DNA from: Atopsyche davidsoni
Lineage: Eukaryota; Arthropoda; Insecta; Trichoptera; Hydrobiosidae
Length of the DNA: 64,000 nucleotides
Direction of reading: 5' to 3'
Assembly: GCA_022113835.1 (NCBI GenBank)
Contig: JAILWY010000006.1
Location: 3,782,001-3,846,000, forward strand
The position numbers and the translations under genes are program-made. Below are positions 1-13,659 of the stretch, piece by piece. How positions within the stretch are numbered: the stretch's first letter is position 1; each line of letters opens with the position of its first letter. The notes under the pieces are model-generated. The model was not told the DNA's origin. It worked only from the letters and a program-made list of their open reading frames with translations, and made no database searches.

Positions 1-2529
1 TCGCACCTCCAAGCACCCCGTGGATATTTTCGTAGGCCAGAGCAATATTATCAAAAAGTTTTTGTAGAACCTTTGTCAGTGTATAGTTTTTGTAATGGAA
101 TGTTTTATAGATGTATGTTTTTAATTTATAAATTCATCAATTGTGATAAATTTATTGAAAGCTTTATTAATTATCTTTGTATAAACAATACTACTTCCAT
201 GCTACAAGGTCTTGGAGATTGAGGCCAATATAAAATATTACAGCTACATTTTTACTGATTTAAAATCTATTTCAAAAAATCTTAATGGACACGTCACATA
301 TACAAATTCAAATAACATCATATTTGTTTATTGACTATCGACATATACTATGTATAATTGTTTGATACCAGGAAACTATATAACAACCAGAGACATGCAT
401 ATAAAGACGTGGAATGAATGCATATGAAACGCATGGTACTGATAGTACGGTAAGTGATGCGTAAGGTATTCAGGAAGCGGTATTATTTACCGCAATATAA
501 AATACCATTGACATTTTAAAACTTTGACTAAATATTAACCGGAAATAAAAACGTACTATATTAAAGCAAGCACCTGATTTTCAAATGCTAATAAAAATTA
601 TCTTTGAATTTTCCGTAAACCTCTAAATATGCGAGCATTCATAATGCGATCCGTTCATAAAATATTCAAAATAATAGTCTTTTCTTTTCCCACTCTAAAG
701 AGAGTCTTAATCGGTACCCGTCTCATGTAAATCATAGATTTTTTTTATTTCTTGCAGAATTTTCCATGTCATAAGTTTTCCGAACATTAACATTCAATAG
801 TACCCCTCCTTTATTATATTATTTAAAAAAAACACCAAGAAAATATAAAATATAGGTATTTTAACCACATAACAATTAAAGGTGTAGTTTGTGCTTTAAA
901 ATACCTTTACCGTTTATGAAAAACACATTGTGCGCATTTAATAAATATTTGATATAGATTGTGTGGTTTATTCTGTTCAATGGAAATATGACACGTCACA
1001 TCGGCTTTGCACATGGGTGGCTTAAGTCCACCACCCCAGGGGGTGCGAGGTCCTAATTATCCCGAGCCCTGAACAAATAGGGCAGCTTATTATATTTGCA
1101 CAGTGAGCTCGCGTCTGAGCGGCGGGCCTTTGGTCGCGCCACACGAGCCCTCCCACACACCTCCATCGGGCCTGTGCGCCACACTACACCGGCGACATGA
1201 ATCATCGACGCTTACGCAATGGCAGATTAGAGCTCGTTTTGAGGACAAATGGAGAAAAAGTATGTCTAAATAAACACCTTTCACTATTTTTTTTTTTTCA
1301 TCGATGTACATATTTTTTTAGATAAATTTATATCGTCACTGTGCCATACTCAAATGTTACTAACAAAAAATAACCATCAGTATTTTGGATTCTTAGTTAT
1401 TTAAATTCGCCTACATAATACAGCGTAGAAGATGAATTCCTGAGTCTTCTCCAAAATTTTGTGTATAGTCAACACAAATGTATCGATAACATCTCTGAAA
1501 GTCTCCGTGAGTCACTTCACTCTGCACGGTTGCATTAGAAACTTGCTAACTCAGATGGTGTAGGATGACGACCAAGATGACTCAAAATTGCTACTTATAT
1601 TATTTATTTTTAATTTGCATACGTTCTGTTTATTTAAAATTTATAATTAAAGAATTGAAGAAAAAGTTATAACTATGTTCCTGAGAATACAGTATACAAA
1701 ATTATATGACACAGAGACTTGTTTTGTTGAAAAATAAGGAAACATGATTAATTGAAATCAAGAGCCATATTTATTATTTATTTAAAAAAATTAAATTCAC
1801 TAAAATATATTATAAGATTTATTATAAGATTACTGTTTAGTTTAATTTTAAAACAAATAAATTAATAACCTGATTATGTCAAATATACATTAATGAGAAA
1901 TGTGATAGAAAAAAATATATTCACATAAGTAAATTACTATTATCAACGTGTGAAGTTACACGACAAATCGATAATTATTTGCATTGATGAGTAATTTTTT
2001 TTTTTCTACAATAAAATTAAAAAACACTCAATACTTTGATCATAATAAAAGGATATGAATGTATGGTTAAAAACTTTCCAAAAAAATATATTAATGAATT
2101 TGTATTTTTTTCAATACAATTGTATTATTTTTTGCATTCTGTTTATTTTAAGTAAAATTATTTTTACTGCAAAAATAAAAACATCAAAACAAGATGCATC
2201 TCTGATGAAAAGAGGTAGTAATCAATAATCCTAGTCTCGACATCTTATTTTGTGATTATACGACTTTTAATTAAACGCATATGAAACAAAAATCAGACTA
2301 TGGTGTAATTAAAACCGAATCTAACAAATACAAGATCTGCCCAATAACAGCAGAAAACTGTCATTGTATGTCGCTGCATGATAGCATTTGAAAAAGCAGT
2401 AAGTCTTGATATATATTTATTTTATATTTACTATTTAGATAGTTCCGTGAAGGTAATTTAATAAGACGTAAATCAACGAAAGTAAATGTGATGTAAATGA
2501 CAGTTTAAGCAAACTGAATTTAGATAGTT

Positions 2530-2645
2530 GTACATGAAGAGTGGTCGGCGGCTCCCCGGGCGAGTCCATTAGACCGGATGAAAGGGCTGGCGAAATCAAA
2601 TTAATATGAACGTACCCGCCCTGCTTCAGTGAACCGGGAAATTAA
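2530..2645. promoter_or_regulatory. GC-rich island, candidate cis-regulatory element
   Basis: A sharply bounded GC-rich block lies in AT-rich sequence and contains CCCCGGGCGAGTCC, GACCGGATG and a homeodomain/POU-like TTAATATGAA word. No open frame spans it. Such islands recur across this window. A regulatory role is inferred from composition only. Confidence 0.2.
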
Positions 2646-3719
2646 AAGTTTGCATTGAGCGAAAAAAAGCACTCGAATCAACTGAGAGGGTTAGAAATAA
2701 ACTTATAAAGGAAAATACCAATGACTCCTCTCAAATAATAAATAGATATATATACTAGACAGTAAAGTCATTTATATAATTTAAAAATTCGATACGATAT
2801 ACAGACATCTTCTTTCTAGCGTATTTATACTTATTGTATCTCAAAATATTGGTTTGTATTTGGTATTTGATACTTTTTAGCATTAAAAAAAATGCACATT
2901 TGTATTAAATAATAAATATTTTTACATTTTCATTTTTTACAAGTCACTACAAGAGTTTTCAATAAAAATTTAAAATTATTTTTATAAGCTGGAAAAAGTC
3001 AATACTTTGTTGGAAAAATTACTGGTTTTGAGACATTATAAGTATTAATAAACTATAGAAAAATCGAAAAAAAAATTAGCTAGCACAGATTTTAAAAGGA
3101 ATTCTCAAGAAAATGAACAGACTGCGTAATATCTGGAGGCTTGGCAAATAGACAACATCGTCGGGACTGTCGGTGTCCCGAAGCAGAGGTTGGAACAGAA
3201 CAGTAGAGGAGGAGACACGGAATAATTCTCCTTCATACTGCAATGGATCGATTACCATTGACATGACAAAATGACAGCACGTGCATATGTGTTTTAAAAC
3301 ATAACCACATAAGCGCATATGTAAAAACGTCTATTGTTTGTCCTCAAAATTGAAACAATGCCTCTACTTAAGGTACCTACCTACTTAATTTTGTTTCATT
3401 AATATTCTCGACATAAGGTTTCATTGCAAACCTATGAATAAATTTAAAGCAAAGCTAAATCTTAAGAAACAATAGGTTTATTCATTTGAAACATCATTTG
3501 TTACATTTAATAAAATAATCCATCAACGTATGTGTGCACAATTATCAAATATTTACAACGGCGAATTTTATGTTTTATATTAAACATGTTACCAAACAAT
3601 CCATAAATACTACATACTCAATAATATAATTTTCAAAGAGTTAAAAACCGCGTCGGTTTGGAAATGAACTGATTAATATGCGTATTGATTTTTTAAATAC
3701 GTTTTTGCTAATAATTGCT

Positions 3720-3870
3720 CAGGTGTCAATTTACCTGTCGGATTCGCCACATATTAGCACTTAATGCCGGCGCTTTATCTCTACGATAGCTGATAATGGT
3801 TGTGGACACACCCGGGCGGCTGAACAAATTAACGGCGGAGCGCAAGATTTAACAGCGAGCACGTTCAAAT
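3720..3870. promoter_or_regulatory. GC-rich island with clustered GATA-like sites and inverted CAGGT pair
   Basis: The block opens with CAGGTGTCAATTTACCTG, an inverted pair of CAGGT half sites. Within about 25 bp it then carries TTATCT, CGATAG and TGATAA, three GATA-type words. A CCCGGGCGGC core follows. Known insect enhancers often cluster GATA and E-box sites, but function here is inferred from motifs only. Confidence 0.25.
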
Positions 3871-6164
3871 CTGTTTAAAAAAAATAAAGCCACAAAAACG
3901 GATTAATATCGAACTTTTGTATATAGTGCTCGAAAAAAACAAATCAAAAATAGTAAATAAAAAAACTACAGCAACTGATTAATGAAAAAAATTAATTCGC
4001 TTTATTTACGTGTGTAGAATTTTATCATAACAAATTCTTGGCTTTGAAAAGTTTATTTTTGTGGTGTATAAAACAACTTCGGTGTAGTGAATCCGCGCTC
4101 CGTGAGATATATAATGGTGGCTAAACACAATCTAATTTAAAATTTCCCATTTCTCTTTATTCTAGACGAGCATTATAACTATAATTTATTATGATTTTAT
4201 AAAGTAGAGAAAGCCGAAATTCTCACGATTTCCGAAAAGTGAGTTTAATTGTAAACCAAACCTACAGCGCGTTGCCTTTATAATGAGCGCTAGCCTGTGA
4301 CGGCTTCTTCTTCTGCCAGAGAAAGTTTATTTAAATTATATAAAGGGAATAATAAAGGGTGACTGTAGAGAAATACATGTGGATTAATGACACTTTGGTG
4401 GTACGTTTAATGAATGCAGTGTTGTGGTATTGTAATGAAATGATTGTTATTTATGACTGTATAAGCGGGTTGCGATTAAAACTGGAGTAACCAACACTAT
4501 AGAATCATTAGAGTGCCAAAATATTCGAATATTGTTTTATATATATAGAGTCGAGAAATAAATTTCACAATAAACAAATAACTCGATTTCCCAATTAGGA
4601 TTTACATTTTTAGGGGTTTAAAATATTTTTATAAAGTCTTGAAAAAAATGTATGCAAGAATGGTCTATTAAATCTGAATATAAATGAGAAAACTCGGACA
4701 CATAGAAACATTCAGCGAATGAATTTGCCAAGAAGTTCGGACTGGTCCTGCAGAATTTAAGAATCGAAGGGCGCAATATCGAGAATCCTGGCGGTAGCAA
4801 TAAAAGCAACCGCAGCAGTATTATTATATTTAACAGCTGAATTGAATTAATGCGTGCGAATTAGACATTATATCCTTAGTAGAAAATATTATTCCACCCG
4901 GAGGATTGGATGATGCTGTATGACTTTCGTCCAAAGAAGATAGATGAAATCAACATGACTTGATTGGCCTTATATTATTTAGAAGGTGACTTGATGGTAT
5001 AGTCAGTAATTTTGTATTTAAATGTATGCATTTTAATACACAATGCTTTTACTAAAAAAAGTAGGTATTTGTTAAAATCCATTTGTCGTCATTGCTTTTT
5101 GCTATTTTTGATGTATCCGTTGTAAATACTTAATAATACGATTTTTTTTATTATACGACACTGCGCAAATTAATGAATCAATGGTAACGAATATTCGCAA
5201 ATTTTTTTGAAACCATATAGTTGTCTAAAAAATTTTTTAATGTATCGTGTAATCACCGCTAATCATGTGGAGGTTAGGTAAATTTTCCTTCCCAGCGTTT
5301 ATATAACACATTTTGATACAATTATAAAAGTTATTAGGCAAATTAAATATGAAAGCAATGTTTAAAACTTTATGGTTAAGGTTAAAGCCGACTATAAATC
5401 AGAGACATTATGAAGATTTTACCTTTGGTCATATATTAATAAATAATATACAGCTCAAAGGTATCATTTACCGTATGTAATAAATATATTTACAAGTATA
5501 CATCTAAAATTTATTCATTAATTCCATAGACTTACTTTGACAGGCCGGAGCAATACTCATCTCCTACGTTCGGCTGACATATAAAACGACATATGAAACT
5601 TCACCGCCGAATAAAACCGCACCGCTTGCACATATCGCCGATTCCGAGTCTCACACTCTTAAACAACATTAAAAACCACTCATCTGCCATTAAAGAAGCA
5701 CAGGGAAACGCCCATTAACACTTCAAAAATAAAATTAATATAAACACACCGAGCGATTTTATGATCTGATTCACGAGCGAGCTCTCACAGCTCCTGCAAG
5801 CTCACAGCACAACAGAGTAACGCGTTAAAACTGAAGAAATTAATAGCGCTATTAATTAATTTATGAAACTTACAAGTAATAACTTAAACATATCTTCAAG
5901 GAAAAAATAAGCTCTAAATAACTCTTTACTTCGGGTTACATTTACATTTATTCGTGTATCTTTATAAATATACATCTGCTGTTTAATCACTGCAAGGTAC
6001 ACAAACACTACTTAAATATAACAACGTAAGTAATCACAAATAATGGAGGTAACTCAAAAACAACACTAGAAAACAAAGTCTGACAGATGCCACATTTACA
6101 TACTACCGACTAAATCGCACAGCTGCTAATCACACATAAGTGTAGTTTAAAATTCGCGTGTTTT

Positions 6165-6560
6165 CAGTGCGCGCTGGAGGTAAGCGCCCTCGCTGTTAGG
6201 GACTGCGCACGGTTTCCCGGAAACGGAAGGCGCGCGACGGAAGCGCGTGCTCGAGAGGTGCTCAGCGCCGAGCGACTGATGTAAGTATGAGAGACGCCAT
6301 TACGCGATACTGGCTGGGCTGACCTACGCATTTTAAATAAAATTCACCGCACCGCATGTACGTACGGACTTTATCTGTCAGGGCCGCGCCGAAGCAAACA
6401 CGCGAAGGAGCGCTCGGAGATCTAACGGAGATGCTCGCGATCGAGGTGGATCTGGATTAAAAGGTTCTACTGTTTTTGTTCGCGATCGGTCAGGTCGATT
6501 GGCCGCGAGGTCCTCGCCGAATCTACAGAGTGAACGCGTTTATAGCCGTCGTTGATCTCA
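6165..6560. promoter_or_regulatory. CpG-dense island, candidate promoter or noncoding first exon
   Basis: This is the most CpG-dense block of the left third of the window (for example GCGCGCGACGGAAGCGCG near 6230). Two good + strand splice-donor words lie inside it: GAG/GTAAGC near 6180 and GAT/GTAAGTATG at about 6279. CpG-dense DNA followed by a consensus donor would fit a noncoding first exon of a + strand gene, but no partner exon is convincing and no TATA box is obvious. It could equally be an enhancer. Confidence 0.25.
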
Positions 6561-9357
6561 AGGATGCCGAATAATAAAGATTTAATCTCTCCCGTGAATG
6601 AGTTTGACAGTTGTTATGAAAAATAATTAATGCATATCCACCCACGGGTGATTATAAATTAAAAATTCCGACCAAAGAAAAGTGGACACGAGAAAAGAAT
6701 GACAAATTATGAATTGTCAGTTCTAAAACATACTATTGGTTTTTTTAATTGCTCTCCATCGTAAGACGAAAATTATGCATGCATTTACATGCATAATAAT
6801 AAAACTGTACGACATTTCAATGCATTTTTTTTATGTCTATATAAAACTGATCGCTGTCATGCCTAAATGTGTTAATGTAAAATATTGTATTATTACAAAT
6901 CTGTCAAATATTTTTTACAAATTACATTTTATGTATATGCGTTCAAGAAAAATAGCATTATAGATGATAAAGTTGTATTCACGGGTGTTTCGCCGCGTCG
7001 AAGTTTCATTTGTCTTTCGACATTTCGGTTCTCGCACATTTGCAAAAAAACGACTGCCAAAATCTGCGGACACAACTTAGCATTATTGCTTAGACATTGA
7101 AGACCAAAAAGCGTGTTCAGATTCTATAAAATTGATTTGCCGTTTAAAATTCTACGGTTTTAACAATCATTGTTTCGTTTTGGGATACACAGAAATGATC
7201 GTATCCCTGCATTTGTCTGTATTAGGAGCACCGTTACTTTTATTCTACAAAAGGAAGAGTCGCTTCAATATAATGGAAGTCCAGCGTGATATATAAATAA
7301 TAAAATATCATTCCAACAGTGAAAGTTAGATTTTGCAAAGATCAGCAATCTGCCAGGGACACTAGCGTCTTAGATTATTTCTCGAAGCCCTGAGCCACTC
7401 ACGCCTGCGGAATATAATATTGCCTTCTGATATCTTTGGTGTTATTGCGATACTACCTATATAATATTGCTATGACTGTCCTAATCCCTATGAATATTAA
7501 GTAACCTGCCTTACGTGACACAGGTATAGTCCATTGTTGTAACACCTCTGTCATCTTACCCCATACGATATGTATACAAAACGGCAAACCCGTCGAAACG
7601 TTGGCTTAATATGGATTTCAAAGCTATTACTTAATGTTTATTGACGATTAGTAAAGTTGACAATACTGTATATATTAAAACTACTTTACGCATAGGTAAA
7701 ACAATAAAAATTATTAATCAACTATAAATAACTAGTTTATGTTTTGCTGGTAATTTATTTGTAGTTTTCATTACCAGCTTTTATAAAGAAGCAAAACCGT
7801 TAGTGAGTATTACGTAATAAACCAAAAGCCGAGGCAGTTGAAATATTTAAAGTTTATGACATGAATTGTTGAAACTATTTAATGGAATTTACATCAATGT
7901 AGTAAACAGTAGTTCAGAATAGTCTTCCCAATAATTAGATGAATTACAAACAAATGTAATTAGGCGCGTTCTTCTTCCGTTTTATTGGTGATTTATCACT
8001 ACAAAAAACAAAAAAAAAACTCAGCGAATTGTTGTTTTTTAATATATGTTATTTACAAAATTCCGACTGTTTATACTGTAAAAAAATTCAAATTAAATAA
8101 TTTTGAGTACAATTTGACAAATATGATTCTCCTTAAAAAACTGAAGGAGTCCGCAGAAACTAGATTAAAATTTATTTTTACAAAATCTGAGTGCTTTAAT
8201 ACAAAGTCCGGGGGCTAGCTACTGATTGTAATGCGTCACATTAAAAAAAATCGATAAATATTATTCAGAATATACATCGAGCTATTTACTTTTTGTTAAA
8301 TAATTTTAAATTATCGCTGCAAAAAAAATTCTACTTAATCATATGTTAATAATATAGCTGGAAATAATTAGTGGTAGTTTTTAAGATAAGATTTACTTCT
8401 TTTCAAGAAAGCATCAACAATACTTGCTCATTTTTTCAATTGCATAAAATTATCTGTTCACGAAACATTGTTAAATCCACATAGACTATCGTTAATCCTT
8501 TGTCTTAAATACACTCATTCCCGCCCACGGCCGTCATTATGCAGCCGCCATTACGGCCCGCTTACATTATGAGTGAGAGCAACACTGCGAGGAGTTATTC
8601 TGAATATCAAGGCTCAAGGGAACTAATTTGTAAGGGTCTATCACAATATCAACGCTATGTACAATAAAAACATTGAGCTTAAAAATCAACTCATTAAATT
8701 TACCGAATGGTAATTATAAAATAATATAACTATGCCGACGCAGTTAAAAGTGATTTATTATTTTCACTATCAGTGTTTCAATTTTTAAAATAGCAAACCC
8801 GTATGATTTATACGGCATATGAACGCCCAGCTGTCATGCAGAGACAGCCAGCTAACAACAATTAGAGCAGTTTTCATTGAAGTGATTATTGAAACAATAA
8901 ATGTGATGTGTTCTAAAACTCATGGTAAGACCTGAAAAATAAAAAGGAATTTTTTATTTTTTAATATCGCCAATATTTTTTTTTGGTTTATAAAATATAT
9001 ATTGTATTTTAAATATTATGATTGAGTTAGTTCAGAAGAGACAAGCAGTTTAAAAGAATCGTGTATGAAGATAATAGGACTCGTGTGGTGAGTAAACTTC
9101 AAAATAAATATAAGCGCTCCCTATTTCTTAAACGCTATTCAACCTAGCAAGTAATCAGCAGATTTGATAAGATAGTTCGTATCAATATGGCTCAATTGAT
9201 AAGATTACGAACAGTAATAAACACCTACCTACACAAGAATGATCAAAGATTTGCCAGTTGAAAATAATTTTATATCAACGTATTAAAATCGATCGAACTA
9301 TGCGACTATCATCGTTAATTTAGTTGACACTCAAGTAACTCGTTGCTATTTTAAAAG

Positions 9358-9358
<1 letters not shown>
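6561..9358. other. AT-rich noncoding DNA
   Basis: The open frames here are short and biased to K, N, I and Y, as expected by chance in AT-rich DNA. A small GC-rich islet at 8510-8600 holds three homeodomain-like words (TCATTATG, CCATTACG, CATTATGA). No repeat ends or RNA genes were recognised. Confidence 0.5.

Positions 9359-9440
<82 letters not shown>
9359..9440. repeat. (TA)n microsatellite, about 41 units
   Basis: An uninterrupted run of TA dinucleotides spans 82 bp. The apparent minus-strand frame reading IYIYIY across it is an artefact of the repeat. Confidence 0.97.
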
Positions 9441-9444
<4 letters not shown>

Positions 9445-10739
9445 AAATTAACTGAAAAAAAACATTACAATAAAACATTTTATATATTTGTAGAACTTTA
9501 AGAAAATACCACATTAGATAAACGGATATTTAAACCTAAAACACCAGAAAAAGACATTTTTAAATTTAAATTACATGTCGTTGTTAATTGAATAATACAA
9601 TGGAAAAAACCGAGATGTTTTGCCAATCTTATATATTAAATATTAGCTCTTATCTATTAATTTTATGAGTGCGTTCTAAGAAATATAAAATGAAAATATT
9701 TAAATAATAATGTATTTTAAAATTAAATTGATTAGATTATTATTGTAAATGACCAAAAATACAATATAATCTCAACTTTTTACGTATTGTAACAGCATCG
9801 TTCACAGTCATTAGGCAGCTATAAAATAGAGACGCGTTTTATGTTCACTTATCGGAGAAGGTGTAATAAACGTAGGTGCAATGAAAGCAACCCTTTGAAA
9901 ATAAAATAAGACCCACGAGGCCCGCCCGACGCCCACGGCATTGAGTCGTCACCGGAATGATTCATTTGGAGTAGAGGTGCTCAACTACTCAAAAAAACTA
10001 TTAGGACAATAATCATCAAGCATACCAAATTTGATAGCAAAATTTCTTGGATATTTTGTAGTTTAAGTTTTGATTTTTAAGAGGTTCACCAGACTCGAAA
10101 TGCAGAAGCGTACGTTAATTTATGTATTTTATTATAGATGTAAAGCATTAGGAATTGAACCTGTTTATAAATGTTAATACATACAGAATATTCTGTATAA
10201 TTTTATATGTAAATATTTACAATAATGTTTGTTAAAGGTAGGTTAATATCAAAATGATCATTGAAAATGTCTCCAAAAGGTAAAAAAAAATTGATTTTAG
10301 CCAAAAAAATTTGCTCTTTTTGTTATATAGTTAATCTGACTTTATTTTTAATTAAAAATAGTCATATCTGAAAGTATTATTTTAAAGTTATTGACGCGCT
10401 AAAAATTTTAAACAAAATAATCAAGCAACACCATTCAAAATAACCAAGTCTTTGGTAAATCATCAAGTACTTAAAAGCCTCTAATATTGACAATTTAATA
10501 TTTATTAACTGATGCCATGAACACGTACTTAACATCATTCATTTTTAATAAAATCTGACCTTGAAATAATTAAATATTAATTTAATGCTCTCTAGCACGC
10601 TCTCACCTTGAAGCCTAAACCAATAATAATTATTTTCATAATATGATTAAAAAATAAATCATTCAAAATTAGTTTAATCTTCACACCTTCTGTTGCCAAT
10701 TAAAACTAAACTCAAACAGGGTCATAAATTTACGAGCTC

Positions 10740-10925
10740 CTTAAAATGTTACCGATTAATGGCCGGGCGAGTCGCTCCTCGTGGTGCTTACCTCTGCGCC
10801 GTCCGGGCATCCTCTGGCTTAATGACCGGGAGGACGAGTCCGGCGCGGGGAGGGGGTATCGTGTCAAGGCGGCCGAGGGAGCGGACCCAGATCACCCGAG
10901 GTGCGAAAGGAGCAGATCAAGATTG
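10740..10925. promoter_or_regulatory. GC-rich island with homeodomain-like words, candidate CRE
   Basis: The block contains ACCGATTAATGGCC and GGCTTAATGACC near its left end and then CGGCGCGGGGAGGGGG. TAAT cores embedded in GC-rich sequence are unlike the AT-rich background. Regulatory function is inferred from composition and motifs only. Confidence 0.25.
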
Positions 10926-12289
10926 AGAATTAATTGTATTTGGGTAACGAGAAAAACGACTCGATACAGCGATGTGGTATTGCAACCGCTGACGTTACGC
11001 TATGCATATTTTTCAAACGTGCAATGATGTTTCCTTATATGGACAAGATTTAAACCATAAAAAGCGATTTAATTTCCATTGCTCTTATTTACTCAAAAAT
11101 AAAATAATGAATTGTATTGAAGTTTGTTGTTTATATGAATAACGTTGGTGGCAAACAGTATCCTTTTATACTTTCACAATGCTTTTTATTTTATCAATAT
11201 ATCTGAAAGCATAATATCTATAAATTATTGTTGATATGTATTATCCATAACATAATGCAAAAACATTTTGAAAAATAAATATTATGGTTTTCGAAAACTA
11301 ATCGTAAAGTATTGTTTGAGGAATCAGATTGCTCTCTCCGAGTGTTATTGGCAGAAACCCTTGCATAAAACATAATTATAATTCGTTTCCTTCCTGCTAT
11401 GGCAGCGCTCAGCTGAAGGGCGCGCTTACAGAGTCAACATTATTCTTCGATTCGCACGCAGGCCGGGCGCTCGCCGCAGAAGCCAAAGATAAGCGGACAC
11501 TCAAATCAAGTCTCTTATCGTTTCAGCAGTGCTGACTATTACTTGAACATTGGAAACATTCAATTTCTACACACAAGAAAATTGTGAACAATTTCAAGGA
11601 TACAAAATAAAGTTTTTTAAGGATTTCCTAACATGCAGCGACACAAATTGTGACAGATTTGCAATTCCCTGTATTTTGGGTAATTTTTATCGTTTTGTTT
11701 AAGTAAACAACGCAAGGTAGGTAGCGGGTTTTAGATTTTATAGTATGACAACCGAATGGTAACTAGGCAATAGCGTCATCCAAAAAAACCCATCGAAAAG
11801 GGATGCTATTTGGCTAATTTTGGTGTCGCAGCGGGTGGTAGAGAGCTTAAAATTAAAAATATTTTACGAACAAATATTCAATTTTTAAAAGTATAATTCA
11901 TCGAATTGAGTTAATTTGTAATCTTTCATTGAATAAATTCTTACTGTAAATTTTTGCATCGCATATTTTCGTTACGTAAAAAAATGCTCAAAAAAACGAG
12001 TACATTGTTTGTTGATTTTTATCCATTTTAATACCTTTGTAATCAAATCTGAATGAGTCAGAGTTTATTTCAAGTACAATACGACTGTGTTTTTTTTTTA
12101 TTTCGTTTATCATTGTAAAGAAAAGATCATTAATCAATGCAGATGTCCTTGTTAATCGAATAAGACCGTAATTATTTCTCTACTACAAGGTGTTCCCTGA
12201 AATCCGCATCAATTACACAAACTACCTAGCCCACGTGCGCACCTAATACTGAGGACCAGACAAAAAAGTCTTTTGCTGAATTAAATCTG

Positions 12290-12375
12290 CATTGTCTGGT
12301 GGCGGGTCAGGCGCGGCCCAGAGAAGCTCGGCGTCCCGCTGCGAGACCTCGCGCTCCTCGGGTGGTGGCAAACTT
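12290..12375. promoter_or_regulatory. GC-rich islet
   Basis: A short block containing GGTGGCGGGTCAGGCGCGGCC and GCGTCCCGCTGCGAGACC contrasts with AT-rich flanks. No open frame or RNA fold was recognised. It is a possible regulatory element. Confidence 0.15.
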
Positions 12376-13187
12376 TTCGGAAACTAGGAGAGAACATTCA
12401 TGAAACATTTTTAATAGACACGCACCTATTTCTGATTCAAACTGATATTCATTTTTGAAGATAACTATCCGAAAAATTTTTAGACAATTAATTTGAGCAT
12501 ATCTTTTGGTTTGCTCGTTTCAGATTATTTTTTTTTACGTAGTTCATCGATTATTAAGGCTTAGAATGACACTGTATAAGAGTATCGGTTAAACAATATT
12601 GTGTTTTATGAGTTACGAGTGACGACGTATCGACACAATAGTAAAAAATGTGATTAATTTGATGTAATGATTAGTTGAATGATATTTGGTTTTCGGAACA
12701 ACGTGCAAGAAAATTTATCTAGTCAACAATATCAAAAACATTTTCTGGGTATTTTATTTACAGTTTTTAAAGTCAAAAAATTGAAGAAAAAATTTAATCT
12801 CTGTCTTTATTTAATTTATTTGATACATTAGTATAACAATGAAATTTTCAGTAAAATAACATATCTCGTCATCTAATTTTTTTTAATCATTGTTAAATAT
12901 TCACGAAACTTTGTTTATTGTATTTATAAATATGAAAAAGCGAATAAATTCTTTAGATTACATTTAAATGCGATTATGAACGGTTCGCAACGCCTTCTGC
13001 AAATTATAGAAGGATGAGCCGCCCGTACACTGGTCTCGAAACACTTTGATCGTTTTTGATTAATACACCTATTCCGAGAATTCCTTTTCAAGGCATGAGT
13101 CTATAAGTCCACTTCGTTAAATTTACGATTTGCGTATTTTTATTAGTTTCTCTATAATCCAAGCTGTACTGCGAACTATTTCAACAG

Positions 13188-13247
13188 CTCTGCCAATACG
13201 CAGAAAAGAGAATTCACCAGAACCGAGCCTAACGCGATCAATTGCAG
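13188..13247 (+). other. Possible short internal exon (60 bp)
   Basis: The segment is bounded by an acceptor-like TATTTCAACAG on the left and a consensus donor GCAG/GTATGT on the right. It is exactly 60 bp, and two of its three frames are open. The polypyrimidine tract is weak and no partner exon is known, so this may be chance. If real it would be a cassette or UTR exon of a + strand gene. Confidence 0.15.
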
Positions 13248-13651
13248 GTATGTGCAAGAGTATTCGAGGGTTAAGAGGTGAGTAAAGGTGACATGGCGCG
13301 TACTGACTGAACGTGATTCATACCTCGGTGAACAATGAAATTTTTTTAGTTAAAAAGATATTTTAAAAAAATCAACACGTCAAATGGTCCTTCCTTTTCG
13401 GATACGGGGATATAGCGCCACTGGACGAATTATGAGACTCACAAAGGGAAGGGGTTAAGGCCCTCGCTCTTGAGTCATTAAGTTTTAAAACACTTGTATG
13501 AAGACGCGGATACAAATATGTAATAAATATATACATAAATAAACATGAAATATGTGAAAAGAAAAAAAATACTTTTAATGTGCCACGATAACTATTAAGT
13601 ATTTATATTAATTTTAGATTAATGTCAATCAGAATGCGTTTTTATTTACCC

Positions 13652-13659
13652 ATGCAGGT
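13652..13659. repeat. Target-site duplication (left) of hAT-like copy 1
   Basis: ATGCAGGT here is repeated exactly at 15863-15870, directly outside the opposite transposon end. An 8-bp duplication is typical of hAT elements. Confidence 0.9.

Larger units (their letters stand above)
1..6160. other. AT-rich noncoding DNA with GC-rich islets
   Basis: No open reading frame in this stretch looks like a gene; all are short, low-complexity or without recognisable composition. The background is AT-rich with many homopolymer runs. Four short GC-richer islets stand out at about 990-1210, 2530-2645, 3720-3870 and 5520-5810. The first has runs such as GCGGGCC and an open minus frame (1090-1311) with no recognisable domain. 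I see no RNA gene and no transposon ends here. It is probably intergenic or intronic. Confidence 0.5.
9441..13651. other. Noncoding DNA with GC islands
   Basis: Mostly AT-rich, with GC-rich islands at 10740-10925 and 12290-12370 and a small one at 11400-11480. Overlapping frames at 10693-11027 exist only because the island lacks stops; their arginine-rich translations resemble no protein I know. A possible short + strand exon at 13188-13247 is listed separately. The stretch ends at the target-site duplication of the transposon at 13660. Confidence 0.5.

Noticed and set aside
3076..3318. 80-codon minus frame with a protein-like middle (ELFRVSSSTVLFQPLLRD)
   Set aside because: An acceptor-like CATTGCAG lies at its start, but there is no usable donor and no recognisable family. 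The GC-richer composition alone can explain the open frame.
9320..9514. 64-codon frame with IYIYIY
   Set aside because: Direct translation of a (TA)n tract.
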